From Mesorhizobium sp. LMG 17147 (GTDB lineage Bacteria; Pseudomonadota; Alphaproteobacteria; Rhizobiales; Rhizobiaceae): DNA of 64,000 bases. The position numbers and the translations under genes are program-made. This document shows positions 37,450 through 46,146 of this stretch, piece by piece; the first letter of the stretch is position 1; each line of letters opens with the position of its first letter. A model generated the notes under the pieces. That model was given only the letters and a program-made list of their open reading frames with translations, did not search any database and had not been told where the DNA came from. The stretch covers positions 124,001-188,000 of the forward strand of contig NZ_JANCTC010000003.1 of assembly GCF_024297145.1 (NCBI RefSeq), read 5' to 3'.

Positions 37450-38505
37450 TCACATTCGCATTGCAGAATTCAGGCGGTCGATCATGGTCAGGGCGTGCTG
37501 CTTTTTGTCGAGATTGTAGGTCTCGGTTTCAGATATAGCGTTCAAAGCCTCGTGCCAAGTATCCGACAGCGTTTTGGCCCGCGCGAGATCGCCGGCGAGC
37601 GCGGCCTGGCTGGCGCCGGCCGACAGCAGGTCGAGCGCGCGGCGATTGAATATCTCGAACGGGATTGCCTGGTCGCGGCCGGCGACCGCCTCGGCAAGAC
37701 GGTAGGCGCCTGCGACATCCATCTTTTTGGACATCACCAGGGCATCGAGGGTGGCGGCGATTTCAAGCCCGCCATACTGCGTCAACAGGATCGCGTTGCG
37801 CGCGCTGCCCCCTGCCCGCTCCGCCAGCGCCGCGCGCGCCGCAGGATCCTCCGGTGGCGGGGGCTCGATGCCATCCAGAACCGCCATCAAGCTCTTGGCA
37901 TCGAGCGGGGCCAATCGCACCATCTGGCAGCGCGACCGGATCGTCGGCAGCAAACTGCCCGGCGCATGGACGATGAGGATGAACAAGGTGCGCGCGGGTG
38001 GCTCTTCAAGATTCTTCAGCAAGGCATTGGCAGCATTGGTGTTCATGTCGTCGGCGGGATCGACGATAACCACCCGGTAGCTGCCGTCGTGCGAGGTCAG
38101 CGACAGAAAACGACTGACCTTGCGGATCTCGTCGACCGTGACCACTGTCTTGAAGCTCTTGGTCTTGTCGTTCGCGGGGCGTGTAAGATGCAGAACCGAA
38201 GGATGTGCCCCGGTGGCGATCTGGCGAAACAGCGACGAAGCCGGATCTGGAACGGCAAGCCGTTCCGGCGCCTGCTCGAAGGCCGGGTGCTTCAACAGAT
38301 GATGCGCCAGATGAAAGGCCAGCGTCGCTTTGCCTATGCCCACCGGTCCGGCAAAGATCAGTGCGTGCGGCAGCTTTCCCGAGCGGTAAGCGGTGGCGAG
38401 CATGTTGGCCGCCTGCGGGTGACCGACAAGACGCGGCGTCTCGGATGGCTCGGGCACCCCGTCCAGCGTATCGTGCTGTTCCGGCGCGATGCGTTCAAAA
38501 ATCAT
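37450..38505 (-). CDS. holB: DNA polymerase III delta' subunit
   Basis: Clamp-loader subunit that loads the beta clamp with tau/gamma and delta. 351 residues. N-terminal AAA+ core: the P-loop reads [10 protein letters not shown] with Ala after GK where an ATPase has Thr/Ser, as expected since delta' does not need to hydrolyse ATP; the lagging motif [13 protein letters not shown] and the SRC-like [14 protein letters not shown] ... RSRCQMV block follow. The E. coli-type four-Cys zinc site is absent. Overlaps tmk by ATGA, the standard tmk-holB pair. Confidence 0.95.
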   Translation of the reverse strand: MIFERIAPEQHDTLDGVPEPSETPRLVGHPQAANMLATAYRSGKLPHALIFAGPVGIGKATLAFHLAHHLLKHPAFEQAPERLAVPDPASSLFRQIATGAHPSVLHLTRPANDKTKSFKTVVTVDEIRKVSRFLSLTSHDGSYRVVIVDPADDMNTNAANALLKNLEEPPARTLFILIVHAPGSLLPTIRSRCQMVRLAPLDAKSLMAVLDGIEPPPPEDPAARAALAERAGGSARNAILLTQYGGLEIAATLDALVMSKKMDVAGAYRLAEAVAGRDQAIPFEIFNRRALDLLSAGASQAALAGDLARAKTLSDTWHEALNAISETETYNLDKKQHALTMIDRLNSAMRM

Positions 38506-39176
38506 ACCGGCGCCGCCTGCCTTCTTTGCGCCGGCATCATCCTCTCGAGGGCCGCGAAGACGATGGCGGTAACGACATCCTCCACAGTGTCGAGGTCGGC
38601 TGACGCATCGACGACGACGCAGCGTTCGGGTTCAGCTGCGGCGATCGCGAGAAACGCCTCGCGCCGGCGTTGGTGGATGGCCAATGTTTCCTTCTCGAAG
38701 CGGTCCGGTCCGTCACTGCTCCCCCGCCGGGCGGTAGCGCGCCTCAGGCCCTCGGCGGGGTCGATATCGAATATCAGCGTCATGTCCGGCACCATGCCGT
38801 TGATGGCGACCTTCTCCAATGCGTCCATGAATGCCGGGTCGAGGCCGCCGGTGACGCCCTGGTAGACGCGCGAAGAATCCATGAAACGATCGCAAAGCAC
38901 GACCGAACCGCGCTCGACCGCCGGCCGGATGACCTGTTCGACATGGTCGGATCGAGCAGCGGCGAAAAGCAACGCTTCCATCTTGGGGCCGAACGGCTCG
39001 GCTGCGCCTGAAAGCAGGACATGCCTGACCGCCTCCGCGCCCGGCGAGCCACCCGGCTCACGCGTCACCAGCACATCGTATTTCTTGGCGCGCATCTTCT
39101 TTGCCAGCCGCTCGATCTGCGTCGACTTGCCTGCTCCTTCGCCGCCTTCAAAAGTGATGAAAAATCCGCGCGCCAA
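38502..39176 (-). CDS. tmk: Thymidylate kinase
   Basis: Phosphorylates dTMP to dTDP. About 224 residues. P-loop [13 protein letters not shown](F/Y) motif [13 protein letters not shown], and the LID arginines in [14 protein letters not shown]. No ATG precedes the conserved first strand in frame; I propose the TTG giving [12 protein letters not shown], with the alternative a GTG at 39230. Stop overlaps the holB start. The dacC-like gene ends 64 bases upstream. Confidence 0.93.
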   Translation of the reverse strand: MARGFFITFEGGEGAGKSTQIERLAKKMRAKKYDVLVTREPGGSPGAEAVRHVLLSGAAEPFGPKMEALLFAAARSDHVEQVIRPAVERGSVVLCDRFMDSSRVYQGVTGGLDPAFMDALEKVAINGMVPDMTLIFDIDPAEGLRRATARRGSSDGPDRFEKETLAIHQRRREAFLAIAAAEPERCVVVDASADLDTVEDVVTAIVFAALERMMPAQRRQAAPV

Positions 39177-39240
39177 AGCCTTTGTCCATACTTCGGGGAC
39201 CGTATAGTCCCGGCGGGAAAAAAGGTCCACCGCGACGGTG

Positions 39241-40404
39241 CTAACGCAGCCAGCCGACGGCCAGTTCCTTGGCGGCGTCGAGCGCGCGCTGCGGCAGCGA
39301 ACCGACACCGATCGACTCGGCGGCGAACAGCGGCGTCTCCTGGCTCAGAGTATCGCCGATCCAGACGCGCAGCGTACCGACCGGCTGCCCCTCCTCCACC
39401 GGCGCGGCAACCGGTCCGTCATAGACGATCCGGGCGGTGAGCTTGTCGCGGTTGGTGATTGGCAGGAAGATCTGCACCGGTCCTTTTGCCTTTAACGCGA
39501 CTCCGGACTTCGCGCCGCCAAAGACCTGGGCTTCGCCAACCACTTCGTCCTTGGCGAATATTTCAGTCTTCTCGAAGGAGCGAACGCCCCAGTCGAGCAG
39601 CTTTCGCGCTTCCTCAGCACGCTCGCGGTCGTTTGCCAGGCCGCTCATCGCCGCGATCACCCTTGTGCCGTTGTGGCTGGCCGAGCCGACAATGCCGAAC
39701 CCGGATTGCTCGCTGGCGCCGACCGCGAGCCCGTCTGCGCCTATATCCATGGCCAGCAGCGGATTGCGGTTTCTCTGGGAAATCTTGTTCCAGGTAAAAT
39801 CCTTCTGGCCGTAATAGCGGTAGAGATCCGGGTAGTTGCGCCAGATATGCAGCGCCAGAAGTGCGAGTTCGCGAACGCTCGTTTGCTGCCCATCTGCCGG
39901 CAGACCGGTGGAGTTGACGAAGGTCGATTTCTGCAAGCCGATCTGGCGGGCACGCTCGGTCATCTGCGCCGCGAAGTTTGCCTCGGACCCCGCGATTCCT
40001 TCAGCGATGACGATACAGCCGTCATTGGCGGCCTGCACGGTCACGCCCTTGATCAGGTCTTCAAGCCGGATCGTCGACTTGAGTTTCGCGAACATAGTCG
40101 ATGTCCCCGAAGGAGCGCCGCCCTTGCGCCAGGCGTTTTCGCTCACCACGAAGGTGTCGTCGAGCGTCATGCGCCCCGATTTGATGGCGTTGAAGACCAC
40201 TTCCATCGTCATCAGCTTGGCCAACGAGGCCGGCGGGATCAACCTGTCGGCGTCCTTGGAAAACAGCACGGTTCCGGTTTCGGCATCGATCATGAAGGCC
40301 TGCGCGGCCTTGGTCTCGAAAAGCTGTGCCGAGGCCGGCGCAAGCGAGAGCAGCAGCAGCAGGCCGAGCGCTATAAGCCCAGTGAAAGGGCGAAAAAATT
40401 TCAT
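39241..40404 (-). CDS. PBP5-type D-alanyl-D-alanine carboxypeptidase family protein with altered motifs
   Basis: A 387-residue penicillin-binding protein of the DacA/DacC family, with a signal peptide ([17 protein letters not shown]) and the C-terminal beta domain ([21 protein letters not shown]). The catalytic Ser60 and Lys63 are intact in PASLAKLMT. The SxN motif reads AAN (residues 125-127, in VQAANDGC) and the KTG motif reads AVG in [16 protein letters not shown]. Both changes affect residues thought to be needed for peptidase activity, so it may be a weakened or non-enzymatic PBP. It precedes tmk-holB on the same strand. Confidence 0.88.
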   Translation of the reverse strand: MKFFRPFTGLIALGLLLLLSLAPASAQLFETKAAQAFMIDAETGTVLFSKDADRLIPPASLAKLMTMEVVFNAIKSGRMTLDDTFVVSENAWRKGGAPSGTSTMFAKLKSTIRLEDLIKGVTVQAANDGCIVIAEGIAGSEANFAAQMTERARQIGLQKSTFVNSTGLPADGQQTSVRELALLALHIWRNYPDLYRYYGQKDFTWNKISQRNRNPLLAMDIGADGLAVGASEQSGFGIVGSASHNGTRVIAAMSGLANDRERAEEARKLLDWGVRSFEKTEIFAKDEVVGEAQVFGGAKSGVALKAKGPVQIFLPITNRDKLTARIVYDGPVAAPVEEGQPVGTLRVWIGDTLSQETPLFAAESIGVGSLPQRALDAAKELAVGWLR

Positions 40405-40505
40405 CAGATTCGACCAGTGAGCCGGCGCTCTTGCACGTTGGCAGAAGCTATCAGGCTTTTGCCTGGCGGATCAATCGCGCACGAAAAAACCAGGCAACCC
40501 CGAGC

Positions 40506-41729
40506 TCAGTCGCGTACAGCAAGCGCATCCGGCGCACCATGCGACCACGCTGCCTGCAGCATCTCGTCCAGGCTGCCACGGCCGTCGGCATAGAGGTTGA
40601 CCGAGTACCAGCCCTTGCCTTCAAGTTCCGAGCGCTGGATTTCGGTCTTGCCGAAGCTGGAAAGCTGGGTCGCCACCTGCTCGGCTTCGGCGGCATCCTC
40701 GAACGAACCCGCCGCGACATAGTCCGTGGGCGACCGGGTTGGAGGAGCTTGCCGCTTCCACGATTGAAGAAGCTCGGCGGGCGACATGCCGGTGTCGTCC
40801 AGCTCGGCAAACGCGTTGGAGGCGCGCTGCACGCGCTCGTCGGCGTAAGACAGCGACGCCATGGTGAATGGAGATTGCGCCGGCAGGTTGATCTCCGGAC
40901 GCTCCGGCACGATCGGGCCGAAATCGGGCAGTACAATGTCTCCCGAAGCAGACGCTTGCACCGCTATGACAGGCCCTGCATCGGATCCCTGCCCGGTATT
41001 CGTCAGCTGACCGGGGAACGGCACGGCTGCAGCGCTCACCGCCAGGCTTGGCGACGGCCCATTCATGGCGACCATGACACCGCTGGGCAGACCGTCCGAC
41101 GGATCCGGCGCCCTGTTGCCTGGACGATACGAAGCCATAAGATACTGCCCGTCATTGCCTTCGAGCGGCGCACGGCCGACATATTCGACCTTCACCTCGG
41201 CCGTACCGATATTGGCATAATCGAGCATTTCAGCAGCGCGCTTCGACACATCGATGATGCGTCCATCATGATAGGGTCCGCGATCGTTGACGCGCACGAT
41301 CACCGAGCTGCCGGTCTTCATGTTGGTGACCCGCGCATAGCTCGGGAGCGGCATAGTCGGATGCGCCGCCGTCAGATCTGCCATGTCGTAGACTTCGCCA
41401 TTGGCGGTCAACCGGCCGTGGAACGCCTCACCATACCAGGACGCTAGGCCAACCTTGGCGTAACGTTTGTCTTCCTTCGGATAATACCACTTGCCGCGCA
41501 CCTGATAGGGCTTGCCGAGCTGGTCGCGCCCCCGAGACGTCTTGAACATCACGCGCGGGCTGGCTTTCACGCCATATTCGGCTTCGGAAAAATATTCCTT
41601 GGAGCGAGGTTTCTTGTTTACCATCGCCTTTTGCTGCGGCGCGGCACATGCCGCAAGAAACGCTGCCGACAAGGCCAACAGCGCGAAAGCGAAAGCGCGA
41701 CGAAGACGCGGGCGCGCCGTGGTCTGCAT
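40506..41729 (-). CDS. rlpA: RlpA-type septal ring lytic transglycosylase with SPOR domain
   Basis: Outer-membrane lipoprotein (407 residues) that cleaves denuded peptidoglycan at the septum. Lipobox: FLAAC after a short signal. The double-psi beta-barrel is at about 72-170, with ASWYGEAFHGRLTANGEVYD (Glu in YGE..HGR) and RVNDRGPYHDGRIIDVS with the catalytic Asp. A low-complexity linker leads to a SPOR domain in the last 80 residues (SPTDYVAAGSFEDAAEAEQV ... GWYSVNLYADGRGSLDEML), which targets septal glycan. Stand-alone on the minus strand, 102 bases from the PBP5-type gene. Confidence 0.93.
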   Translation of the reverse strand: MQTTARPRLRRAFAFALLALSAAFLAACAAPQQKAMVNKKPRSKEYFSEAEYGVKASPRVMFKTSRGRDQLGKPYQVRGKWYYPKEDKRYAKVGLASWYGEAFHGRLTANGEVYDMADLTAAHPTMPLPSYARVTNMKTGSSVIVRVNDRGPYHDGRIIDVSKRAAEMLDYANIGTAEVKVEYVGRAPLEGNDGQYLMASYRPGNRAPDPSDGLPSGVMVAMNGPSPSLAVSAAAVPFPGQLTNTGQGSDAGPVIAVQASASGDIVLPDFGPIVPERPEINLPAQSPFTMASLSYADERVQRASNAFAELDDTGMSPAELLQSWKRQAPPTRSPTDYVAAGSFEDAAEAEQVATQLSSFGKTEIQRSELEGKGWYSVNLYADGRGSLDEMLQAAWSHGAPDALAVRD

Positions 41730-42001
41730 ATTTTGATTGTCCCCTATAGCATCGACGAAGGCACCGCAGCATAAATGTCAGCGATGCCAAAGCACCCACT
41801 CCAGAAACGCCGGCAACGCCCTACCCCAATGCTTTTTGTGCGCAGGAATTGTTTATCACCGTATTAACCGATTGTGGTCGGAACCGGGCGAGATTGTGGC
41901 GCGGACCGTCTCGCCGGTCGGGATGAAGTCATCGCTTAGATCAGCAAAACGCCGTTCGTGGCGGGCTTTGAACCTCGCCTGGCGTGTCTGCGAGCGCAGA
42001 C

Positions 42002-42886
42002 TCAGGGACCGAAGATCACGAGCTCGGTGAACGTCAGATCTCCAGGTGTGGGTGGTCTGGGACCCTTGAAGTATTTCAGCCCCTTGTTGGGGCGGTACCA
42101 TCCCACCAAACCTGGAATCGGCTCCTTGGCGTCGACAAAGCAAACCAGGATTCCGCTTCGCAAGAGAAAGCGCCCCATGGCACCGGCGCAGCGGCTCAAA
42201 TCCGCGAGCGAGCGGCAATAGATGACCTGATGGCACCGGATAAGACCGTGCAAAATCCGGCGCGGCATCAACACCAAGGGGAACGCTGCTCCGTCGCAGA
42301 TGCAGATCAACGACAGGCACCCCAGCGCGGCGTGTTCCGAGAGTATGTATCTCTCACTCTCGGGAAGCATTGCCAGTTCCGGAAGATCGGGACGCACTTC
42401 GACCACGCGACATGGCCGCGGCGCCGAACTTAAAGCCGGCAAGAAGGTAAATTGTCCGCTGGAGAAGAGCCGAAAGCCGAGCGCCCGGTTGGCTTTCAAA
42501 GTCGCTTGCGCCGGCGAAATGTTCGTGTAGGTCACGTCCTTCCGCTTGAGAACCGCCGCAACCAACATGGCGCCATAGGAACGGAATTCTGCGTCGACTG
42601 ACCAGCTCGAAAGATTGCAGCGGATTTCCTCGCTCTCCGACCCCTGGTAGCGCGCATAAAGGGTGAGCACAACGCCGACGATCCGATCGGCATGCTCCAA
42701 AGCAAAGCCATATTGTGGGAACTCGGCAACCGCAGGCCGCTTTGACAAACGCGTCAGAGCCCGGATCCAGTAACTTCGGTTACGCGCCGGAAAGCCCCTG
42801 CACAGACAATCGACCACTCCCTCCCAGTCGGTTTCACGAATTGGTCTGCAGCGAAGACCGGGCGGGAGAGCGCCAAGTACGGCCAA
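42002..42886 (-). CDS. GNAT-like acyltransferase, orphan
   Basis: A 294-residue protein. The first half looks like a GNAT fold: LRCRPIRETDWEGVVDCLCRGFP, then YGFALEHADRIVGVVLTLYA, RSYGAMLVAAVLKRKDVTYTNI and ANRALGFRLFSSGQFTFLP, matching strands and the CoA-loop helix of acyltransferases. The second half has an Ile/Leu-rich segment with LVLMPRRI and a Cys-rich LICICDG, and ends FTELVIFGP. The TTG start is supported by ggag eight bases upstream; no ATG fits. Base composition is lower in GC than its neighbours and it stands alone. Substrate unknown; rhizobial homologues are often named acyl-CoA acyltransferase, which I recall but could not check. Confidence 0.7.
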   Translation of the reverse strand: MAVLGALPPGLRCRPIRETDWEGVVDCLCRGFPARNRSYWIRALTRLSKRPAVAEFPQYGFALEHADRIVGVVLTLYARYQGSESEEIRCNLSSWSVDAEFRSYGAMLVAAVLKRKDVTYTNISPAQATLKANRALGFRLFSSGQFTFLPALSSAPRPCRVVEVRPDLPELAMLPESERYILSEHAALGCLSLICICDGAAFPLVLMPRRILHGLIRCHQVIYCRSLADLSRCAGAMGRFLLRSGILVCFVDAKEPIPGLVGWYRPNKGLKYFKGPRPPTPGDLTFTELVIFGP

Positions 42887-43193
42887 AATTCAACTCCAGA
42901 AGACGATTTTACTTACATGTGCCTAATGCGCCCAACATATCAGCGCGCAACGATTAATAGTCCGTGCGGGTTTTAAAAACGATTTTCCACACTCAGCACA
43001 AACAGCTCGCCATGACGCTGCTCACCGTCCTGGATCGCGCCGAAAGGTGCGGCCGCCACGGTTGACTTGGCGTTGAATGCGGCTTTACAGGAATGGAGCG
43101 CGAACCGATCGGGGACCGTCCTGGTGCCAATCCGGTACCGACAGCTCGAACCCGCTCCTCTCGCGATATCCTAAGTGATTGAAAAATCACCCT
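42887..43193. other. Intergenic region before tRNA-Ser
   Basis: About 300 bases without a supported gene. The left 60 bases are AT-rich (cgcgcaacgattaatag) and probably hold the promoter of the leftward acyltransferase gene. A minus-strand frame without a start codon, 42973-43170, ends in ELFVLSVENRF but I cannot assign it. The last 20 bases (gtgattgaaaaatcac) form an AT-rich inverted repeat just before the tRNA, possibly part of its promoter or processing region. Confidence 0.4.
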
Positions 43194-43283
43194 GGAGGGA
43201 TGGCCGAGCGGTTTAAGGCACCGGTCTTGAAAACCGGCGTGGGTGCAAGCCCACCGTGGGTTCGAATCCCACTCCCTCCGCCA
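43194..43283 (+). tRNA. tRNA-Ser (UGA anticodon)
   Basis: A complete 90-base tRNA with encoded CCA. Acceptor ggaggga pairs with tccctcc; D arm gccgagcggtttaaggc; anticodon stem ccggt/accgg around cttgaaa gives anticodon TGA; a long variable arm (cgtgggtgcaagcccacc) typical of serine tRNAs; T arm gtggg-ttcgaat-cccac. The discriminator base is G. Confidence 0.98.
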
Positions 43284-43397
43284 GTGACGCTCTTTGTCCC
43301 GAACGCAATCTCCCGGGCTTGCATCGAGATGACCGGGACGCGAGCGAGCCCCCGATCGGATTGATTTTTGCGCCGAAATATGGTGCTTCTCCCGCCC

Positions 43398-43787
43398 ATG
43401 AATAGGTTATTTTTTGCGGTCCTCGCATGGATGGCGCTGCCTTGGCCGGCCAGCGCGATGGACAGCGCATTGCGCGCCGGCCTGCTGAAACTCGATCCGC
43501 AAACCCGGCTGGAGCAGCGATGCGACGCCGAAATTCTCGACCGGATTACCCGCGACGACCGCAAATACAAAGCCGATCGTGTCGTCGCCTACGCTTTTGC
43601 GACGCCCGAAATGGGCGCCGATGCGATCAGGAGCCCGGGTGCTGCGTTTCGCAGCAAGGGACAATGGTACCGGCTGAAATTCAAATGCGAGACAGCGCCG
43701 GACCATATGGAAGTCCTGCAGCTCCGCTACCGGATCGGTGATGAAATTCCGGAAAGCGACTGGCCCAAATACAATCTCTATAACTAG
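43398..43787 (+). CDS. DUF930 domain protein, exported
   Basis: A 129-residue protein with signal peptide FFAVLAWMALPWPASAMDSA. The mature part matches DUF930: LLKLDPQTRLEQRCDAEILDRI, DDRKYKADRVVAYAFA, then FRSKGQWYRLKFKCET and an IGDEIPESDWPKYNL end; two conserved Cys (RCDAE, FKCET) could form a disulfide. The ATG giving MNRLFF is chosen because it starts the signal peptide; another in-frame ATG is at 43380. No strong ribosome-binding site precedes either. Family function unknown; restricted mainly to Rhizobiales in my knowledge. Confidence 0.82.
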   Translation: MNRLFFAVLAWMALPWPASAMDSALRAGLLKLDPQTRLEQRCDAEILDRITRDDRKYKADRVVAYAFATPEMGADAIRSPGAAFRSKGQWYRLKFKCETAPDHMEVLQLRYRIGDEIPESDWPKYNLYN

Positions 43788-43870
43788 GCATTCGCGACCT
43801 GTGGCCGCATTTTGCAGGTGTTTCGGGCCGATAGTCGCAAACTCTGTATATTGCCGACCTTGTTCCAACC

Positions 43871-43950
43871 AGTCCCTTGACGTGCGGGAACCATACACGT
43901 TAGGCCCTCGAGGCATTCGACGCGAACGGTCGGCCAACCAGCAAGGGACT
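43871..43950 (+). promoter_or_regulatory. Structured leader of terC with ribosome-binding site in a long-range stem
   Basis: agtcccttg (43871-43879) and caagggact (43942-43950) are perfect 9-bp complements. The right arm contains the aaggga Shine-Dalgarno, eight to nine bases before the terC ATG. Between them acgtg (43880-43884) pairs with cacgt (43896-43900) and two ggcc blocks can pair, giving a junction-like fold. It lacks the conserved blocks of the manganese yybP-ykoY riboswitch that I remember. A tatatt at 43847 could be a -10 box. Confidence 0.45.
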
Positions 43951-43958
43951 TCCAGTCG

Positions 43959-44618
43959 ATGGAAATTTTCACTGCCGCGGGCTTCTCTGCCCTGCTCCAG
44001 GTCATCGCCATCGACCTCGTGCTTGCAGGCGATAACGCCATCGTCATCGGCCTGGCCGCAGCGGGCTTGCCGGTCGAGCAGCGCAAGAGAGCGATTCTCA
44101 TCGGCGTGGTGGCGGCAACGGTGCTGCGCATCGGTTTTGCCGCGATCACCGTCACCCTGCTCCAGATTGTCGGCCTGCTGCTGGCCGGCGGCATCTTGCT
44201 GCTGTGGGTGTGCTGGAAGATGTATCGCGAGCTGCGCACGTCGCATGCCGACGAGGTGGAGGCGACCGAAGCGCTGTCCAATTCCGATATCAACAGCGAT
44301 GATATGGTGGCCGGCAAGGCGCGTAAGAAGACCTTGGGTCAGGCGGCATTGCAGATCGTCATCGCCGACGTGTCGATGTCGCTCGACAACGTGCTGGCGG
44401 TCGCCGGCGCGGCGCGCGATCACTTCCAGGTGCTGGTGATCGGCCTCGTCCTGTCGATCGCGCTGATGGGCCTTGCCGCGAGCTTCATCGCCAAGCTGCT
44501 GCACCGCCATCGCTGGATCGCCTATATCGGCCTTTTGATCATCTTCTATGTCGCACTCGATATGATCTATCGAGGCGCGGTGGAAGTCTTGCCGCATGTC
44601 AGCAGTGCGGTGAGCTGA
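43959..44618 (+). CDS. TerC-family membrane protein
   Basis: A 219-residue integral membrane protein of the TerC family. The two inverted repeats each start with the acidic signature: VIAIDLVLAGDNAIVIGLA near the N-terminus and IVIADVSMSLDNVLAVAGAA past the middle, separated by a charged loop (TSHADEVEATEALSNSDINSDD). The two motifs, with Asp/Asn pairs in membrane helices, are believed to form a metal path; several relatives (Alx, YkoY, MntP-like) export manganese. No tellurite resistance genes are nearby, so manganese homeostasis is the better guess. Preceded by a folded leader covering its ribosome-binding site. Confidence 0.92.
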   Translation: MEIFTAAGFSALLQVIAIDLVLAGDNAIVIGLAAAGLPVEQRKRAILIGVVAATVLRIGFAAITVTLLQIVGLLLAGGILLLWVCWKMYRELRTSHADEVEATEALSNSDINSDDMVAGKARKKTLGQAALQIVIADVSMSLDNVLAVAGAARDHFQVLVIGLVLSIALMGLAASFIAKLLHRHRWIAYIGLLIIFYVALDMIYRGAVEVLPHVSSAVS

Positions 44619-44767
44619 CGCATCGACTCGAATTCGCATCGGCCGCGACTTCGATTTCGGCGAGCCTTCGGCGATGCCGGCGGTTGCGTTTCGCCGCAGC
44701 CGCTGCCCATACCAATGCGGCAACAACTGTGGTACTGCGCCGCCAATCCTGAATCCGGAAAAGCTTG

Positions 44768-46081
44768 ATGTCCGCCCCTCGCGTCAGTTTCGTCAGCCTT
44801 GGATGCCCGAAAGCCCTTGTGGATTCGGAGCGCATTATCACCCGCCTGCGCGCTGAAGGCTACGAGATCGCCCGCAAGCACGACGGCGCCGACCTGGTCG
44901 TCGTCAACACCTGTGGCTTCCTCGATTCGGCTCGCGATGAATCGCTCAATGCCATCGGCTCGGCACTTTCAGAGAACGGCAGGGTTATCGTTACCGGGTG
45001 CCTCGGCGCCGAGCCGGACGTCATTCGTGAAAGACACCCCAACGTCCTCGCCATCACTGGTCCACAAGCCTATGAAAGCGTTATGGCGGCTGTGCATGAG
45101 GCAGCACCGCCGAGCCACGATCCCTACATCGACCTTTTGCCGCCGCAAGGGGTCAAGCTTACGCCGCGCCACTATGCGTATCTCAAGATTTCGGAAGGCT
45201 GCAATAACCGCTGCACCTTCTGCATCATCCCGGCGCTGCGTGGCGACCTCGTATCGCGGCCGGCCGCCGACGTGTTGCGCGAAGCCGAGAAGCTGGCCAA
45301 GGCCGGGGTCAAGGAGATCCTCGTCATCTCGCAGGATACCAGCGCCTACGGCATCGACATCAAATACCGGACCAGCATGTTCGGCGACCGCGAAGTGCGG
45401 GCGAAGTTCCTCGATCTATCGGAAGAACTGGGCAAGCTCGGTGTCTGGGTGCGCATGCACTATGTCTATCCCTACCCGCATGTCGCAGACGTCATCCCCC
45501 TGATGGCCGAAGGCAAGATTCTTCCCTATCTCGACATTCCGTTCCAGCATGCCTCGCCGCAGGTGCTGAAGAACATGCGCCGGCCCGCTCATGGCGAAAA
45601 GACGCTCGAGCGCATTCGCAGCTGGCGCGACGTCTGCCCGGACCTTGCCATCCGCTCCACCTTCATCGTCGGTTTCCCCGGCGAGACGGACGACGATTTC
45701 GAGATGCTGCTCGACTGGCTGGACGAGGCGAAGATCGACCGCGCCGGCTGTTTCAAATACGAGCCGGTCAGAGGCGCCCGCTCCAACGAGCTCGGCCTCG
45801 AGCAGGTGCCGCAGGAGATCAAGGAAGCCCGCTGGCACCGCTTCATGCAGCGCCAGCAGAAGATTTCGGCAACGCAGCTCACCAGGAAAATTGGCAAGCG
45901 ACTGCCGGTCCTGATCGACGAGGCGCATGGCAATTCGGCCAAGGGCCGGACCAAATACGACGCGCCCGAAATCGACGGCTCGGTCCATATCCAGTCGCGG
46001 CGGCCCTTGCGCGCGGGCGACATCGTCACGGTCAAGATCGATCGCGCCGACGCTTACGACCTCTACGGCTCGGCGGTCTGA
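44768..46081 (+). CDS. rimO: Ribosomal protein S12 methylthiotransferase
   Basis: Radical SAM/MTTase enzyme that adds a methylthio group to Asp of ribosomal protein S12. 437 residues. N-terminal UPF0004 domain with the first Fe-S cluster Cys in [18 protein letters not shown] and TGCLGAEP; radical SAM motif [12 protein letters not shown]-terminal TRAM domain ([20 protein letters not shown]). HFGCPE-like LGCPKNxVDSE of RimO is conserved, distinguishing it from MiaB. Start at the ATG after TTG at 44765. Terminator follows. Confidence 0.96.
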   Translation: MSAPRVSFVSLGCPKALVDSERIITRLRAEGYEIARKHDGADLVVVNTCGFLDSARDESLNAIGSALSENGRVIVTGCLGAEPDVIRERHPNVLAITGPQAYESVMAAVHEAAPPSHDPYIDLLPPQGVKLTPRHYAYLKISEGCNNRCTFCIIPALRGDLVSRPAADVLREAEKLAKAGVKEILVISQDTSAYGIDIKYRTSMFGDREVRAKFLDLSEELGKLGVWVRMHYVYPYPHVADVIPLMAEGKILPYLDIPFQHASPQVLKNMRRPAHGEKTLERIRSWRDVCPDLAIRSTFIVGFPGETDDDFEMLLDWLDEAKIDRAGCFKYEPVRGARSNELGLEQVPQEIKEARWHRFMQRQQKISATQLTRKIGKRLPVLIDEAHGNSAKGRTKYDAPEIDGSVHIQSRRPLRAGDIVTVKIDRADAYDLYGSAV

Positions 46082-46099
46082 GATCACTCAGTCCGAAAT

Positions 46100-46128
46100 G
46101 AAAGGGCGCCTCGCGGCGCTCTTTCGTT
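46100..46128 (+). terminator. Rho-independent terminator between rimO and the BMP gene
   Basis: An 11-bp stem gaaagggcgcc/ggcgctctttc with one G-T pair and a tcgc loop. T residues follow on the plus strand and A residues precede it, so it may stop both convergent transcripts. Confidence 0.8.
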
Positions 46129-46146
46129 CGGTGTGCTTCCGGTTGC

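Noticed and set aside
42973..43170. Minus-strand open frame ending in ELFVLSVENRF, like an outer-membrane barrel end
   Set aside because: It has no start codon in the upstream part, no recognisable domain, and length expected by chance.
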